Positions 1 through 9,267 of a stretch of DNA of 64,000 nt are shown piece by piece (the first letter of the stretch is position 1; each line of letters starts with the position of its first letter). The DNA is from Streptomyces sp. NBC_01381 (GTDB lineage Bacteria; Actinomycetota; Actinomycetes; Streptomycetales; Streptomycetaceae), in assembly GCF_026340305.1 (NCBI RefSeq), contig NZ_JAPEPI010000001.1, positions 1,240,001 through 1,304,000 on the forward strand. Reading direction: 5' to 3'. Both the position numbers and the translations under genes were made by a program. The notes under the pieces were generated by a model, which had not been told where the DNA came from, searched no databases, and saw only the letters and a list, made by a program, of their open reading frames with translations.

Positions 1-342
1 CCGATGCCGGTCCCCTCGTGTCTCGTCGCGCGCCAACGGTGTGTGGGGGCCGATGCCCGTGCCCTCGTGTCTCGTCGCGCACTGACGGTGCGTGCGGGCC
101 GATGCCGGTCCCCTCGTGTCTCGTCGCGCGCCAACGGTGTGTGGGGGCCGATGCCGGTCCCCTCGTGTCTCGTCGCGCGCCAACGGTGTGTGGGGGCCGA
201 TGCCGGTCCCCTCGTGTCTCGTCGCGCACTGACGGTGCATGGGGGCCGATGTCTGTCCCCTCGCGTCTGGTTGCGCGCTGCCGGTGTGTGAGGCCGTGGT
301 CCGGTCCCTTGCGTACGTCGCGTACTGCGGGTGAGCGGTGCG
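1..342. repeat. 49-bp tandem repeat array, about seven copies
   Basis: Units begin at 1, 50, 99, 148, 197, 246 and about 294, each opening with CCGATG(C/T)C followed by CCCTCGTGTCTCGTCGCGC. The first six are spaced exactly 49 bp apart; the last is diverged and one base short. Copies differ mainly in an alternation between GCCAACGGTG and ACTGACGGTG near the end of the unit. Because 49 is not a multiple of three, the frame shifts with each copy, so coding is unlikely. The array may continue left of the window. Confidence 0.9.
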
Positions 343-365
343 GTTCCGCCGCCTCCCCCACCCGC

Positions 366-409
366 CCCGGCAAGTCGCCCGCTGCCGGGCAATCGGGCGG
401 GTGGGCGGG
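366..409 (+). repeat. G-quadruplex/hairpin element, copy 1
   Basis: A hairpin (CCCGGCA at 366-372, TGCCGGG at 383-389) is followed by GGGCGGGTGGGCGGG at 395-409. Four G3 tracts are separated by single bases. This is the divergent member of the dispersed family: its hairpin lies before rather than after the G-rich part. The G-run lies 110 bp upstream of the first gene. Confidence 0.6.
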
Positions 410-518
410 AAAGGCATGTTCGGCGCCCCGAGACTGCGGGACCACCAAAGGGACGCGATACCGTCGAGGCACAGCGCATGCGACGGGCGGTCAACGCAGC
501 CGCCCCGGAGGGGACTTC

Positions 519-1550
519 GTGGGGATCGAGAGCGATCAGCTCGTCTACGACTATCTGAGCCGCGTCGGCGACCTGGCCCAGCAGCGCCAACTGCCGTCAG
601 GCACCCGTATGCGCCTCGTCTCGGAGCTCCGCAACGAGATCGACCGCAGCCGGGCCAAGGCCACGGCCGAGAACCCGGCAGCGATACGCCGCATCCTGGA
701 CCGCCTCGGCTCCCCGGAAGACCTCGTCGAGGCGGCAGCTTCCGGTAGTGAAGGTTCCGATGCGGGGCCGCGCCGCTCCCGAGACGTACCCCGCCCCGCC
801 GTCCCCACCCAGCGCCCCGCCGAACCGCCCCAGCGCCCCAAACGCCTGCGCCGCATCATCCCCCGCCCCGCCGCCGACGAACCGGAGCTCCCGCAGGACG
901 ACTTCCGCCCGTCGCCGCCGCACCTCGCCGGCACGGACGAGCTGGGCCCGAGCGGCTCCGAGCCCGACTGGTGGCGGGTGGAGCGGGATGACGGCAACGG
1001 CCCCTTCGGCTTCGCCGACAGCGTGCCGGGCTTCGTCGGCGGCGTAGAGATCCCCGAAATCCTCAAGCCCCCGGCGAAGAAGCGCCCCGACGACGAGCCC
1101 GAAGAGGAGGAGTGGGAGGAGGAAGAGGAAGAGGAGGCAGAGGGAGAGGAGCCCGCTCCCCGGCGGCGCCTGAGGCTGCGCCGCCCGAAGGCCGCCGCCG
1201 ACCCGCGCCCCGGCTTCAGCAACCCCCTGCTGCTGCTCGCCGCCGCGCTCCTCACCGTCGGCGCGATCCTCGGCAACTGGCTTGCCCTCGGCGGCGGCTG
1301 GCTCCTCGCCTACGCCTCGCGCAGGCTCAGCCGCGCCGAGGCCAAATGGGCCGTGCTCGGGCTTCCGGGGCTCTCCGTGGCCGCCGGGATCACCTGGCTG
1401 TGGGGCAGGAACGAAGGCCGCTGGGGCGATCCCGTCCGCGACGGCCACATGAACGACGCGATGGCCGACACCTGGCCCTGGGTGGTACGCGGCGCGGCCG
1501 TCGCCTCCGCGCTCTACCTGTTGTGGAGATCGCAGCGGCAACGGCCGTGA
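519..1550 (+). CDS. Membrane protein with N-terminal helical domain and acidic linker
   Basis: 343 aa from a GTG start at 519, chosen because GGAGG lies about 7 bases upstream; longer reading frames run into the tandem repeats. Residues 1-78 are helical and charged and resemble the HAAS-type domain found in some anti-sigma-like and PadR-linked membrane proteins, but I am not certain of the family. Residues 80-190 are Pro/Arg-rich and look disordered. An almost pure Glu run follows at about 193-215. Three hydrophobic stretches lie at about 231-265, 277-297 and 321-338, so the C-terminal third sits in the membrane with the long acidic linker presumably in the cytoplasm. It converges on the siderophore lipoprotein gene with a 12-base gap. 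Function unknown. Confidence 0.8.
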   Translation: MGIESDQLVYDYLSRVGDLAQQRQLPSGTRMRLVSELRNEIDRSRAKATAENPAAIRRILDRLGSPEDLVEAAASGSEGSDAGPRRSRDVPRPAVPTQRPAEPPQRPKRLRRIIPRPAADEPELPQDDFRPSPPHLAGTDELGPSGSEPDWWRVERDDGNGPFGFADSVPGFVGGVEIPEILKPPAKKRPDDEPEEEEWEEEEEEEAEGEEPAPRRRLRLRRPKAAADPRPGFSNPLLLLAAALLTVGAILGNWLALGGGWLLAYASRRLSRAEAKWAVLGLPGLSVAAGITWLWGRNEGRWGDPVRDGHMNDAMADTWPWVVRGAAVASALYLLWRSQRQRP

Positions 1551-1562
1551 ACCGAGCGGAAG

Positions 1563-2534
1563 TTACTTCTTCGTCAGGTCCGCCTGCATCTCGTCCAGGA
1601 TCTTGTTCGCCGCCGTGTAGCCGATGCCCTGGATCCACAGCTCGTCCTCGACCGTGTGGACGTTGCCCGACTTGACCGCCTTCATGTTCTTCCACAGGCT
1701 GCTGCCCGTGGTCTGCGTCTGCTTGGCCTTCTTCGGATCGCCGTACGTCGCCTGGAAGATGACGTCGGTGTCGGCGAGGTCGATCTTCTCGGGCGACACG
1801 TCGTACGAGAAGCCGTCCTTGGCCTTCGCGGAGATCGGCGCGCGGCCGAGGCCGACGTCCTTCAGGATCGTGGCGATGTAGGTCTGCTCGCCGTAGATGC
1901 GGATGTCCGCGCCCTCCACGAAGCGGACGACGTTGACCTCCGTCGCCTTGGCCTTCGCCGGGCCGCCGACGGCCGTGGTGACCTTCTTGGCGTGCGCGTC
2001 GTAGGCGGAGACGATCTTCTTCGCCTCGGCCTTCTTGCCCAGCGCGTCGGCGTGCACCTGGAAGTTCTCCTTCCAGGGGTGGCCGGTGTTCTCCGTCATC
2101 ACGGTCGGCGCGATCTCCTTGAGCTGGTCGTACTTGGCGCCGTGCCGGATCTTGCTGGTGAGGATGACGTCCGGGTCGAGGGCCGCGATGGCCTCCATGT
2201 TCGGATTCAGCATCTCGCCGACGTCCTTGATGCCGCTGACCTCGTCCTTGGGCAGGTAGCTCGGGAAGCCCTTGGACGTCTCGACGTGCGTGGCTCCGAC
2301 CGGCTTCACGCCGAGCGTGATCGCGGAGTCCAGCTCGGCGGTGTCGAGGACGACGACGCGCTTGGGGGCGACCGGGACCTTCACGTCCCCCATGGCCGTC
2401 TTGACGACGTGCGTCTTGCCGGAGTTCGCCGCGTCGTCGTCGGAGTCCGACGAGCCGCAGGCCGACAGGGCGAGCGCGCCGCTCAGCGCGAGGGCGCCGG
2501 CGGCGAGGGCGCGGCGGTTCTGGGAGCGGGTCAT
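1563..2534 (-). CDS. Iron-siderophore ABC transporter substrate-binding lipoprotein
   Basis: 323 aa, FecB/FepB type (periplasmic-binding class III). The signal peptide ends in the lipobox ALSAC with the lipidated Cys at about residue 26. The mature part opens with [20 protein letters not shown], the usual first strand of this family, and continues with the two lobes joined by a long helix ([19 protein letters not shown]). It should bind a ferric siderophore outside the membrane and pass it to the two FecCD permeases. It is the last gene of the importer operon; its ATG overlaps the stop of the ATPase gene by ATGA. Expression is probably iron-controlled from the box at 5597. The siderophore cannot be named from sequence. 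Confidence 0.93.
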   Translation of the reverse strand: MTRSQNRRALAAGALALSGALALSACGSSDSDDDAANSGKTHVVKTAMGDVKVPVAPKRVVVLDTAELDSAITLGVKPVGATHVETSKGFPSYLPKDEVSGIKDVGEMLNPNMEAIAALDPDVILTSKIRHGAKYDQLKEIAPTVMTENTGHPWKENFQVHADALGKKAEAKKIVSAYDAHAKKVTTAVGGPAKAKATEVNVVRFVEGADIRIYGEQTYIATILKDVGLGRAPISAKAKDGFSYDVSPEKIDLADTDVIFQATYGDPKKAKQTQTTGSSLWKNMKAVKSGNVHTVEDELWIQGIGYTAANKILDEMQADLTKK

Positions 2535-3406
2535 GGCTGTTGGGCCACCTTTCGAGCGGATGAGGAGGGTGCGGAGGGTGCGGAGGACTGCGAACGGGAC
2601 CCGGCGGCCCACGGCGCCCCGGGGACGACCAGCGGCGATCCGGTCACGGGATCCGGCACCACCACACACTCCAGACCGAAGACCTCGCGCACGAGCTCCT
2701 CGGTGACGACATCGGCCGGTGCGCCCTCCGCGACGATCCGGCCCTCCTTCATGGCGACGAGATGGTCGGCGTACCGGGCCGCCTGGTTGAGGTCGTGCAG
2801 GACGACGACCACGGTGCGGCCGCGGTCGTGGTTGAGCTGGCGCACCAGGTCGAGGACCTCGACCTGGTGCGAGATGTCGAGATACGTGGTCGGCTCGTCG
2901 AGGAGCAGCAGGCCGGTGTCCTGGGCGAGCGCCATCGCGATCCATACACGCTGGCGCTGGCCGCCGGAGAGCTCGTCGACGGAGCGTTCGGCGAGCGCGG
3001 ACACGTCGGTACGTTCCATCGCCTCCGTCACCGCCTTCTCGTCCTCGTCGGACCACTGCTGCCACCAGCTCTGGTGCGGCTGGCGGCCGCGCGCGACGAG
3101 GTCGCCGACGGTGATCGCCTCGGGTGCGACGGGCGTCTGCGGGAGCAGCCCGATCTGCTGGGCGATCTTCTTGGTGGGGAGCTTGGCGAGGGCCTCGCCG
3201 TCCAGGAGGACCGCGCCGCTCTTCGGCTTGAGGAGGCGGCCGAGGGCCCGCAGGGTGGTCGACTTCCCGCAGGCGTTGGGGCCGACGATGACCGTGACCT
3301 CGCCGTCCGGGATCGCGAGGTCGAGGGCGTGCACGACCTCACGGTCCTCGTAGGCGAGGGTCAGCTCGCGGGCGCTGAGGCGGGCATTCAGACAGGCGCC
3401 GGTCAC
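2531..3406 (-). CDS. Siderophore ABC transporter ATP-binding protein
   Basis: 291 aa, FecE/FepC type. The order is Walker [10 protein letters not shown] near residue 45 (Ala replaces the usual Gly), Q-loop (LLPQTPVAP), signature [12 protein letters not shown], Walker [13 protein letters not shown] and switch His in [14 protein letters not shown]. The GTG start at 3406 overlaps the upstream permease stop (GTGA), so translation is coupled. A Ser/Ala-rich tail of about 25 residues follows the family core ([14 protein letters not shown]). It energises uptake by the two permeases encoded just upstream. Confidence 0.95.
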   Translation of the reverse strand: MTGACLNARLSARELTLAYEDREVVHALDLAIPDGEVTVIVGPNACGKSTTLRALGRLLKPKSGAVLLDGEALAKLPTKKIAQQIGLLPQTPVAPEAITVGDLVARGRQPHQSWWQQWSDEDEKAVTEAMERTDVSALAERSVDELSGGQRQRVWIAMALAQDTGLLLLDEPTTYLDISHQVEVLDLVRQLNHDRGRTVVVVLHDLNQAARYADHLVAMKEGRIVAEGAPADVVTEELVREVFGLECVVVPDPVTGSPLVVPGAPWAAGSRSQSSAPSAPSSSARKVAQQP

Positions 3407-4533
3407 GAGGTGCCTCCAGTGCGGACGGAACGGCTGCGGACGATGAGCCAGATCAGGTACGGGGCTCCGACGGCCGCGGTCAGCACACCCACCGGGAGTT
3501 CCGTGGGCGAGAAGAGCCGGCGGGCGAGGAGGTCGGCGATGACCATGATCAGCGCGCCGAGCAGCGCCGAGCAGAGCAGCGGGATCTGCGCGGTGCGGGT
3601 CATCCTGCGGGCGATCTGCGGGGCCAGCAGCGCCACGAAGTCGACGGGCCCCGCGGCGCCGGTCGCCACGGAGGCGAGGACGACGCCGAGCAGCACGAGA
3701 CCGAGGCGTACGTGTCCCAGGCGCACCCCGAGCGCGGTCGCCGTGTCGTCGTCCATGGTCACGGAGCGCTGGGCGCGGGCCGCCCACGCGATGAACGGGA
3801 GCAGCACGAGCAGGGTCAGGCCGAGCGGCTCCGCCTCCGCCCAGCCGCGGCCGTTGAGCGAGCCCGTCATCCAGATCTGCGCCTGCTGGGCGACGAGATA
3901 GTCGCCCTTGGTCATGAAGAGCGTGGTGATGGACCGCAGGGCGATGGCGAAGCCGATGCCGATGAGCACGAAGCGGGTGGCGTGCAGGCCGCCGCGCCAG
4001 GCGAAGACGTACACGAGAGCGGCGGCGGCGACTCCGCCGAGCACCGAGAGATACGGAAGGACGGTGTACGAGGTGACCCCGAGGGTCATCGCACCCACCG
4101 TGACGGCGCTCGCGCCCTGGCTGATGCCGATGATGTCGGGGCTCGCGAGGGGGTTGCGGGCGACGGTCTGGATCAGCCCGCCGGCGACGCCGAACGCGGC
4201 GCCGACGAGGAGGCCGACGACCATGCGGGGTTCGCGCAGCGTGCCCACGACCAGCTCGTCGGGGGACGGCTGCCCGAAGACGACCTTCAGGGCTTCGGCG
4301 GGCTGGACGAAGGACTCGCCTATGCAGAGGTACGCGAGACAGCTGGCTGCCAGCAGGGCGCTTAGGGCGAGGGTTACTGAGGCTGCCCGGCGGTGCACCA
4401 GGAAGGCTGCTTTGCGGACCCGGAGCACCGAATACCCAGCCGGACGCAGCTTTTTCGGTGGCCCGGCAGTGGGCGTTGTGCCCACCCGTTCCGCCGTGCG
4501 GAACGCCTGCCCACAACGAGGGCGGTCTGTCAT
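3403..4533 (-). CDS. FecCD-family siderophore permease, second subunit
   Basis: 376 aa integral membrane protein with about nine or ten hydrophobic segments. It carries the FecCD landmarks [17 protein letters not shown] and [18 protein letters not shown], the region that contacts the ATPase. It has an N-terminal cytoplasmic extension of about 50 residues rich in Arg and Pro that most homologues lack; an internal start is possible. Its ATG overlaps the stop of the first permease (ATGA). It should form a heterodimer with the upstream gene product. Confidence 0.94.
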   Translation of the reverse strand: MTDRPRCGQAFRTAERVGTTPTAGPPKKLRPAGYSVLRVRKAAFLVHRRAASVTLALSALLAASCLAYLCIGESFVQPAEALKVVFGQPSPDELVVGTLREPRMVVGLLVGAAFGVAGGLIQTVARNPLASPDIIGISQGASAVTVGAMTLGVTSYTVLPYLSVLGGVAAAALVYVFAWRGGLHATRFVLIGIGFAIALRSITTLFMTKGDYLVAQQAQIWMTGSLNGRGWAEAEPLGLTLLVLLPFIAWAARAQRSVTMDDDTATALGVRLGHVRLGLVLLGVVLASVATGAAGPVDFVALLAPQIARRMTRTAQIPLLCSALLGALIMVIADLLARRLFSPTELPVGVLTAAVGAPYLIWLIVRSRSVRTGGTS

Positions 4534-5528
4534 GCCGCCACCACCTTCCGGCGCACGAGCGTCACCAGGAACGGCACCCCGATCAGCGCGGTCATCACCC
4601 CGGCCGGTACCTCGCTCGGCGGAAAGATCACCCGCCCCACCGTGTCGGAGACGAGGAGCATCACCGGCCCCAGGACAGCGGCCATAGGAAGCACCCAGCG
4701 ATGCCCGCTGCCCACGATCGCGCGAGCGATGTGCGGTACGGCGAGCCCGATGAAGGCGATGGGCCCGGCGGCCGCGACCCCGGCGCCGGTGAGCACGGTG
4801 GCGCCAAGTCCGCCGACGATCCGCACCGTCGCGACCTTCTGCCCGAGCCCCTTGGCCACGTCCTCCCCGAGGGCGAGCGCATCGAGCCCGCGCGCCACGG
4901 ACAGCACGAGCAGCAGCCCCACGAGCAGGAACGGCCAGATCTGCCCGACGACCTCCGTGTCACGACCGGAGAGCGAACCCACCTGCCAGAAGCGGAACTC
5001 GTCCAGGGCGGAGGCCTTGGTGGTGAGGACGGCGGTGGTCAGGGAGACGAGGAGCGCGTTGATCGCGGCGCCGCCGAGCGCGAGCTTCACGGGGGTCGCC
5101 CCGCCCCGTCCGCTCGCGGCGATCGCGTACACCGCGACGGACGCGATGCCCGCGCCGACGAAGGCGTACCAGACGTACCCGGTCAGCGTGTGGACCCCGG
5201 CGAAGGCGATCGCCATGACGACGCCCACCGACGCGCCCTGGCTGACGCCGAGGATGCCGGGGTCGGCGATGGGGTTGCGGGTGATGCCCTGCAGGACGGT
5301 GCCCGCCAGGGCGAGCGCGGCGCCCACCATCAGGCCGATGACCGTACGCGGCACCCGCATCTCGCGGACGACCTCGGCGGCGTCGCTGTGCCCGCCGTGC
5401 AGCAGGGCGTCGAAGACGGCGGACGGCGCGATCGCGCGGGCGCCGACGGAGAGGCTGAGCAGGACCGCGAGCAGCAGGGCCAGCACGGCCGCCGTCATCG
5501 CGACAGCGCGTCTGGCTGGCACACGCAT
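4530..5528 (-). CDS. FecCD-family siderophore permease, first subunit
   Basis: 332 aa from the ATG at 5528, which puts the first membrane helix right after a short basic start (MRVPARRAV). In-frame starts also exist at 5579 (ATG) and 5588 (TTG), but those lie so close to the iron box at 5597-5616 that they would leave almost no 5' leader. Family motifs [17 protein letters not shown] and [17 protein letters not shown] are present. It is the first gene of the four-gene importer operon, followed by the second permease, the ATPase and the binding protein, all joined by 4-base overlaps. Confidence 0.92.
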   Translation of the reverse strand: MRVPARRAVAMTAAVLALLLAVLLSLSVGARAIAPSAVFDALLHGGHSDAAEVVREMRVPRTVIGLMVGAALALAGTVLQGITRNPIADPGILGVSQGASVGVVMAIAFAGVHTLTGYVWYAFVGAGIASVAVYAIAASGRGGATPVKLALGGAAINALLVSLTTAVLTTKASALDEFRFWQVGSLSGRDTEVVGQIWPFLLVGLLLVLSVARGLDALALGEDVAKGLGQKVATVRIVGGLGATVLTGAGVAAAGPIAFIGLAVPHIARAIVGSGHRWVLPMAAVLGPVMLLVSDTVGRVIFPPSEVPAGVMTALIGVPFLVTLVRRKVVAA

Positions 5529-5596
5529 CGGCTGAGCTCGTTTCGGAAGAATCGGCAGGGTGGAGGTACGGCGGTACATCAGGGGCAAAGCAGAGG

Positions 5597-5616
5597 TAAG
5601 GCTTGGCTAAGCCTAA
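5597..5616. promoter_or_regulatory. Iron box (DmdR1/IdeR-type operator)
   Basis: TAAGGCTT-GGCT-AAGCCTAA is an inverted repeat with one mismatch and resembles actinobacterial iron boxes (TTAGGTTAGGCT... type). It lies immediately upstream of the siderophore importer operon on the minus strand and 53 bp upstream of the HAD hydrolase start on the plus strand. It predicts repression by an iron-loaded DtxR-family protein; such a regulator is encoded at 63276-63968. Confidence 0.8.
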
Positions 5617-5668
5617 GGGGGACCTCAGCCCCCGTCCCCCGGCCGTCGGGCCTCTGCACAATGGCCCC

Positions 5669-6298
5669 ATGACCTCTCGCGCTCCGACGGTCGGTTTCGA
5701 CCTCGACATGACCCTGATCGACTCCCGCCCGGGCATCAAGGCGGCCTACGAGGCACTGTCCGCGGAGACGGGGACGTACATAGACGCCGACTTGGCCATC
5801 ACCCGCCTCGGCCCGCCCCTTGATGAGGAGCTGCGCCACTGGTTCCCCGAGGACAAGATCCAGGAGATGGGCGACCGTTACCGTGAGATCTATCCCACAT
5901 ACGCCATCGCGCCGGCGCTCGCGATGCCCGGCGCCCGGGAGGCCGTCGCCGCGGTCCGCGAGCACGGCGGCCGCGCGATCGTGGTGACCGCCAAGCACGA
6001 GCCCAACGCCAAGCTGCACCTGGCGCACCTCGGCATCGAGGCGGACGCGGTGATCGGCTGGCTGTGGGCCGAGGCGAAGGCGGAGGCGCTGCGCGAGCAC
6101 GACGCGGCGGTGTACGTCGGCGATCACACCGGTGATGTACGCGGCGCGCGTACGGCCGGCGCGCTGTCCGTCGCGGTGCCGACCGGGCCGTGCGACGCAG
6201 CCGAACTGCGCGCGGCGGGCGCGGACGTCGTGCTCACCGACCTGACGGAATTCCCCGCCTGGCTCGCGTCGTACGCCGCCGACGCCGCCGCTAAGTAG
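5669..6298 (+). CDS. HAD-superfamily hydrolase
   Basis: 209 aa. The ATG at 5669 gives an N-terminus entering motif I directly (VGFDLDMTLIDSRPG, nucleophile and acid/base Asp pair). Motif II is VVTAKH and the late acidic motif is VYVGDHTGDVRGA; between them is a helical cap of the phosphoglycolate-phosphatase type. It probably dephosphorylates a small phosphometabolite; the substrate is not readable. It is divergent from the siderophore importer and shares that intergenic region, so iron regulation is possible but unproven. Its 3' end overlaps the small membrane-protein gene on the other strand by 8 bases. Confidence 0.88.
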   Translation: MTSRAPTVGFDLDMTLIDSRPGIKAAYEALSAETGTYIDADLAITRLGPPLDEELRHWFPEDKIQEMGDRYREIYPTYAIAPALAMPGAREAVAAVREHGGRAIVVTAKHEPNAKLHLAHLGIEADAVIGWLWAEAKAEALREHDAAVYVGDHTGDVRGARTAGALSVAVPTGPCDAAELRAAGADVVLTDLTEFPAWLASYAADAAAK

Positions 6299-6542
6299 CG
6301 GCGGACCTGGCCTGGCGGCGCTGGACGGCGATACCGCGCAGCACTCCCGCCCCGGCGACGAGGAATCCGACCCCCATCAGCATGCACACCGCGTACGCGA
6401 TGGACGGGAAGGGATCCGTGCCGAGGAAAAGCGGGGCCACTGTGACGAGAGTGGCCACGGCTCCGACGAAGAAGACGATCGCGCCGGCACGGACCAGGCC
6501 ATCGCCCGGTCCGGCTGAATTCGCTTGGGTTTTGTCACGCAC
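6291..6542 (-). CDS. Small two-helix membrane protein
   Basis: 83 aa: a short polar start, a hydrophobic helix (AGAIVFFVGAVATLVTVAPL), a loop containing GTDPFPS, a second helix (AVCMLMGVGFLVAGAGVL) and a basic tail (VQRRQARSAAT). No domain recognised. It overlaps the convergent HAD gene by 8 bases. Streptomyces genomes carry many such hypothetical membrane proteins; I take it as real because of the clean two-helix layout and lack of a competing gene. Confidence 0.7.
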   Translation of the reverse strand: MRDKTQANSAGPGDGLVRAGAIVFFVGAVATLVTVAPLFLGTDPFPSIAYAVCMLMGVGFLVAGAGVLRGIAVQRRQARSAAT

Positions 6543-6714
6543 CCCACCAGGGTAGTTCCCAGCGCGAAGGAAGAATCCGGGGACGTCTTGTCACCGGCTC
6601 CCGGACCAATAGTCTTGGTCCTGGCGGGTCGGGCGACCCGCTGTAGTGCTATCCAGAGCCGTTTTTCCGCGGCATAGACGAGTACGACGACAAGTACGAG
6701 GACGAGGACTTCAC

Positions 6715-7098
6715 GTGCCTACCGGCAAGGTCAAGTGGTTCAACAGCGAGAAGGGCTTCGGCTTTCTCTCCCGCGATGACGGCGGCGACGTCTTCGTGCA
6801 TTCCTCCGTACTGCCCGCCGGCGTCGACACACTCAAGCCCGGACAGCGCGTCGAGTTCGGCGTCGTCGCGGGCCAGCGCGGTGACCAGGCCCTTTCGGTC
6901 ACGATCCTCGACCCGACGCCGTCGGTCGCGGCGGCCCAGCGCCGTAAGCCGGACGAACTGGCCTCCATCGTGCAGGACTTGACGACGCTCCTGGAGAACA
7001 TCACGCCGATGCTGGAGAAGGGCCGTTACCCGGACAAGGCATCCGGCGCGAAGATCGCCGGCCTGCTCCGTGCGGTGGCGGACCAGCTGGACGTCTGA
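6715..7098 (+). CDS. Cold-shock-domain protein with C-terminal extension
   Basis: 127 aa. The GTG at 6715 gives the classic start [18 protein letters not shown]; a GAGGA lies shortly upstream. RNP1 (KGFGFL) and RNP2 (VFVHSS) are intact, so it should bind single-stranded RNA or DNA as a chaperone. The cold-shock domain covers about residues 1-66. The remaining 60 residues (ending [15 protein letters not shown]) form an amphipathic helical extension absent from the small 67-residue Csp proteins. A strong terminator follows at 7114-7161. Confidence 0.93.
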   Translation: MPTGKVKWFNSEKGFGFLSRDDGGDVFVHSSVLPAGVDTLKPGQRVEFGVVAGQRGDQALSVTILDPTPSVAAAQRRKPDELASIVQDLTTLLENITPMLEKGRYPDKASGAKIAGLLRAVADQLDV

Positions 7099-7113
7099 CC
7101 GAGCTGTTCTTTC

Positions 7114-7161
7114 CGTACGCACGCGGGGCGGGCCGAGGCTTTTCGGCCCGCCTTGCGTACG
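7114..7161. terminator. Bidirectional terminator between csp and mqnD
   Basis: Nested stem: GGCGGGCCGA (7127-7136) pairs perfectly with TCGGCCCGCC (7143-7152), and outer CGTACGC (7114-7120) pairs with GCGTACG (7155-7161). It sits between the convergent ends of the cold-shock gene and mqnD. Confidence 0.85.
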
Positions 7162-7165
7162 AGAT

Positions 7166-8035
7166 CTAGCCGAAGTTCAGCGCACCGGGCGGCAGCGCCG
7201 GGACAAGACCCTCCGCGGCGGCCCGTGTCAGCAGCCCCCGGACCGCCGCATATCCGCTCTCGCCGAGATCCGCGGTGAACTCGTTCACGTACAGACCGAT
7301 GTGCTGGTCGGCGACCGCCGGGTCCATCTCCTGCGCGTGCTCAAGGACGTAGGGCCGGGATGCCTCGGGGTCGTCCCAGGCCATGCGCACGGAGGTCCGC
7401 GCCGCGTCGGCGAGCTGCCGCAGCCGCTCGGCGCCGAGCGACCGCTTGGCGATGATCGCGCCCAGCGGGATCGGCAGGCGTGTCGTCTGCTCCCAGTGCT
7501 CGCCCATGTCGGCGAGGCAGTGCAGGCCGTAGTTCTGGTAGGTGAAGCGCGCCTCGTGGATGACGAGCCCCGCGTCGACCTTTCCGTCCCGCACCGCGGG
7601 CATGATCTGGTCGAAGGGCAGCACCACGATCTCGCCGACGCCACCACCGGTCAGGGTGTCCGCGGCCCAGAGCCGGAACAGCAGATACGCCGTCGACTTC
7701 TCGCTCGGCACCGCCACCGTCTTGCCGGTGAGATCGACCCCGGCCTCCCGGGTGAGCACCAGCGGTCCGCAGCCCCGCCCGAGCGCCCCGCCGCACGGCA
7801 GCAGCGCGTACTCGTCGAGGACCCAGGGCAGCACGGCGTACGACACCTTCAGGACGTCGAACTCGCCGCGCTCCGCCATGCCGTTGGTGATGTCGATGTC
7901 CGCGAAGGTGACGTCGAGCTCGGGCGCGCCGGGCACCCGGCCGTGCGCCCAGGCGTCGAAGACGAACGTGTCGTTGGGGCAGGGCGAGTACGCGATCTGC
8001 AGCGGCCGGTCCACCTGGGCCTGGGTCTCAGTCAT
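7166..8035 (-). CDS. mqnD: 1,4-dihydroxy-6-naphthoate synthase MqnD
   Basis: 289 aa. The N-terminal motif YSPCPNDTFVFDAWAHG is diagnostic of MqnD in the futalosine route to menaquinone; the enzyme cleaves cyclic de-hypoxanthinylfutalosine to 1,4-dihydroxy-6-naphthoate. Further matches are SEKSTAYLLFRLW and LPIPLGAIIAKR, part of the periplasmic-binding-like fold. Its ATG at 8035 overlaps the end of mqnB by 8 bases, so the two are co-translated. The gene order (DUF2771, mqnB, mqnD) is what I recall for Streptomyces. Confidence 0.96.
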   Translation of the reverse strand: MTETQAQVDRPLQIAYSPCPNDTFVFDAWAHGRVPGAPELDVTFADIDITNGMAERGEFDVLKVSYAVLPWVLDEYALLPCGGALGRGCGPLVLTREAGVDLTGKTVAVPSEKSTAYLLFRLWAADTLTGGGVGEIVVLPFDQIMPAVRDGKVDAGLVIHEARFTYQNYGLHCLADMGEHWEQTTRLPIPLGAIIAKRSLGAERLRQLADAARTSVRMAWDDPEASRPYVLEHAQEMDPAVADQHIGLYVNEFTADLGESGYAAVRGLLTRAAAEGLVPALPPGALNFG

Positions 8036-8657
8036 GCCTCTTCCAACTCTCCAGTACGGGCGCGAACTTCCCGAACGCGTCAGTCAGCGCGGCGAGCGCG
8101 TCGCCGATCCGCCAGGCGCCGCGGTCCCGCGGCCCGACGGCGTTGGAGACCGCGCGGATCTCCAGGACGGGCAGTCCGTACGCGGCGGCCGCCTCGGCGA
8201 CCCCGAACCCCTCCATCGCCTCGGCGAGCGCACCGGGGTGGCGCCGCCGCAGCTCGGCGGCGCGCTCGGCGGAGCCGGTCACGGTGGAGACGGTGAGGAC
8301 ACCGCCGGCCCGGCCGCCGGTCGCCGCGGCCACGTCGCGTACGAGGGACGGCGGCGGGAGGTGCGTGACGGCACCGAACCCTAGTTCGGTGACCGGCAGG
8401 AACCCGTCGGGCGTCTGGGCGCCCAGATCGGCCGCGGTGATCTCGTCGGCGACGACGAGGGAGCCGACGGGCGCGCCGGGCTGGAAGCCGCCGCCGATTC
8501 CGGCGGAGACGACGAGGTCGTACGTGCCGCGCGCGATGGCGGCCGCGGTGTGCGCGGCAGCGGCGGCGGGGCCCACCCCGGCGGCGACGACATCGCCGTA
8601 CTCAGAAGGCAGGCCCTTGGCCACCGCGTCCCGTTCGGCCGGGACGGCGGTGGCCAC
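8028..8657 (-). CDS. mqnB: Futalosine hydrolase MqnB
   Basis: 209 aa from the GTG at 8657; a longer in-frame GTG lies at 8711. It is a nucleoside-phosphorylase-fold enzyme that removes hypoxanthine from futalosine. Visible motifs are VATAVPAERDAV at the start, VSAGIGGGF, VVADEITAADLGAQ and the substrate-binding AMEGFGVAEAA. The annotated start trims the first beta-strand (RVLVATAV), which would be kept by the longer start or by a CTG that overlaps the stop of the upstream DUF2771 gene. Product identity is firm; the start is not. Confidence 0.9.
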   Translation of the reverse strand: MATAVPAERDAVAKGLPSEYGDVVAAGVGPAAAAAHTAAAIARGTYDLVVSAGIGGGFQPGAPVGSLVVADEITAADLGAQTPDGFLPVTELGFGAVTHLPPPSLVRDVAAATGGRAGGVLTVSTVTGSAERAAELRRRHPGALAEAMEGFGVAEAAAAYGLPVLEIRAVSNAVGPRDRGAWRIGDALAALTDAFGKFAPVLESWKRHD

Positions 8658-8680
8658 CAGAACACGTACCGAAGCCGTGG

Positions 8681-9190
8681 TCAGGAGTCCTTCTCGAGCT
8701 TGAACGACCACAGGCCCGTCGCCTTGGAGCCGGAGCCCTTGCCGCCCTCGAGCAGGCTGACGGTGGTGGCGTTGGTGCCGCCGCCGTACTGCTGGTTGAA
8801 GAAGACGCTGCCCGGGATGACGACGTACGTCTTGTCGCTGGACTCGGTGAGCGGCTGACCGTTCATCAGGAGCGTCCAGCCCTTCTCGGCGATCTCCGGG
8901 TCGACGCCGAAGCGGACCTTCTCGTCGGGATCGACCTTGATGGACTTGACGTCCTTGTCCTTCAGGCAGCCCTGCAGCTGAGACTGCTTGAGCTCCTCGC
9001 CGTCGTTGTAGCAGGAGGCCTCGGTGTTCACCGAGTTGCTGCCGACCGTGACGGTGGCGAGCGGCGTCGGCTTGTCGCAGGCGGACAGGACGAGGAGTCC
9101 GGCGGAGACAGCGCCAATGGCAGCCACGGAACGGCGGCGGCGCGCCGAGCTGTGAACGTGTGCGGCTCCGCCGCGGAGCAGGGAGGTCAT
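8681..9190 (-). CDS. DUF2771-family lipoprotein
   Basis: 169 aa. A basic region and hydrophobic helix lead to a lipobox (VLSACDKP) with Cys at about residue 38. The mature part has paired cysteines (ASCYNDGEELKQSQLQGC) and an extracellular beta-rich layout that I associate with the actinobacterial DUF2771 family. It lies upstream of mqnB and ends beside it, so it is probably in one transcript with the menaquinone genes, though no role in the pathway is known to me. Confidence 0.85.
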   Translation of the reverse strand: MTSLLRGGAAHVHSSARRRRSVAAIGAVSAGLLVLSACDKPTPLATVTVGSNSVNTEASCYNDGEELKQSQLQGCLKDKDVKSIKVDPDEKVRFGVDPEIAEKGWTLLMNGQPLTESSDKTYVVIPGSVFFNQQYGGGTNATTVSLLEGGKGSGSKATGLWSFKLEKDS

Positions 9191-9267
9191 GGGCGAAGGC
9201 TATCGGGCACCTCGTGCCGTCCTGCCACGTGGGGGTCGCGGCGTGCCGCACCCGCGATGTGACGGGC

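Noticed and set aside
1..342. CRISPR array at the left edge
   Set aside because: The units are contiguous 49-bp tandem repeats without unique spacers.
1656..3353. A 565-codon plus-strand frame opposite the siderophore lipoprotein and ATPase genes
   Set aside because: It mirrors genes with firm family motifs and has no domain or ribosome site.
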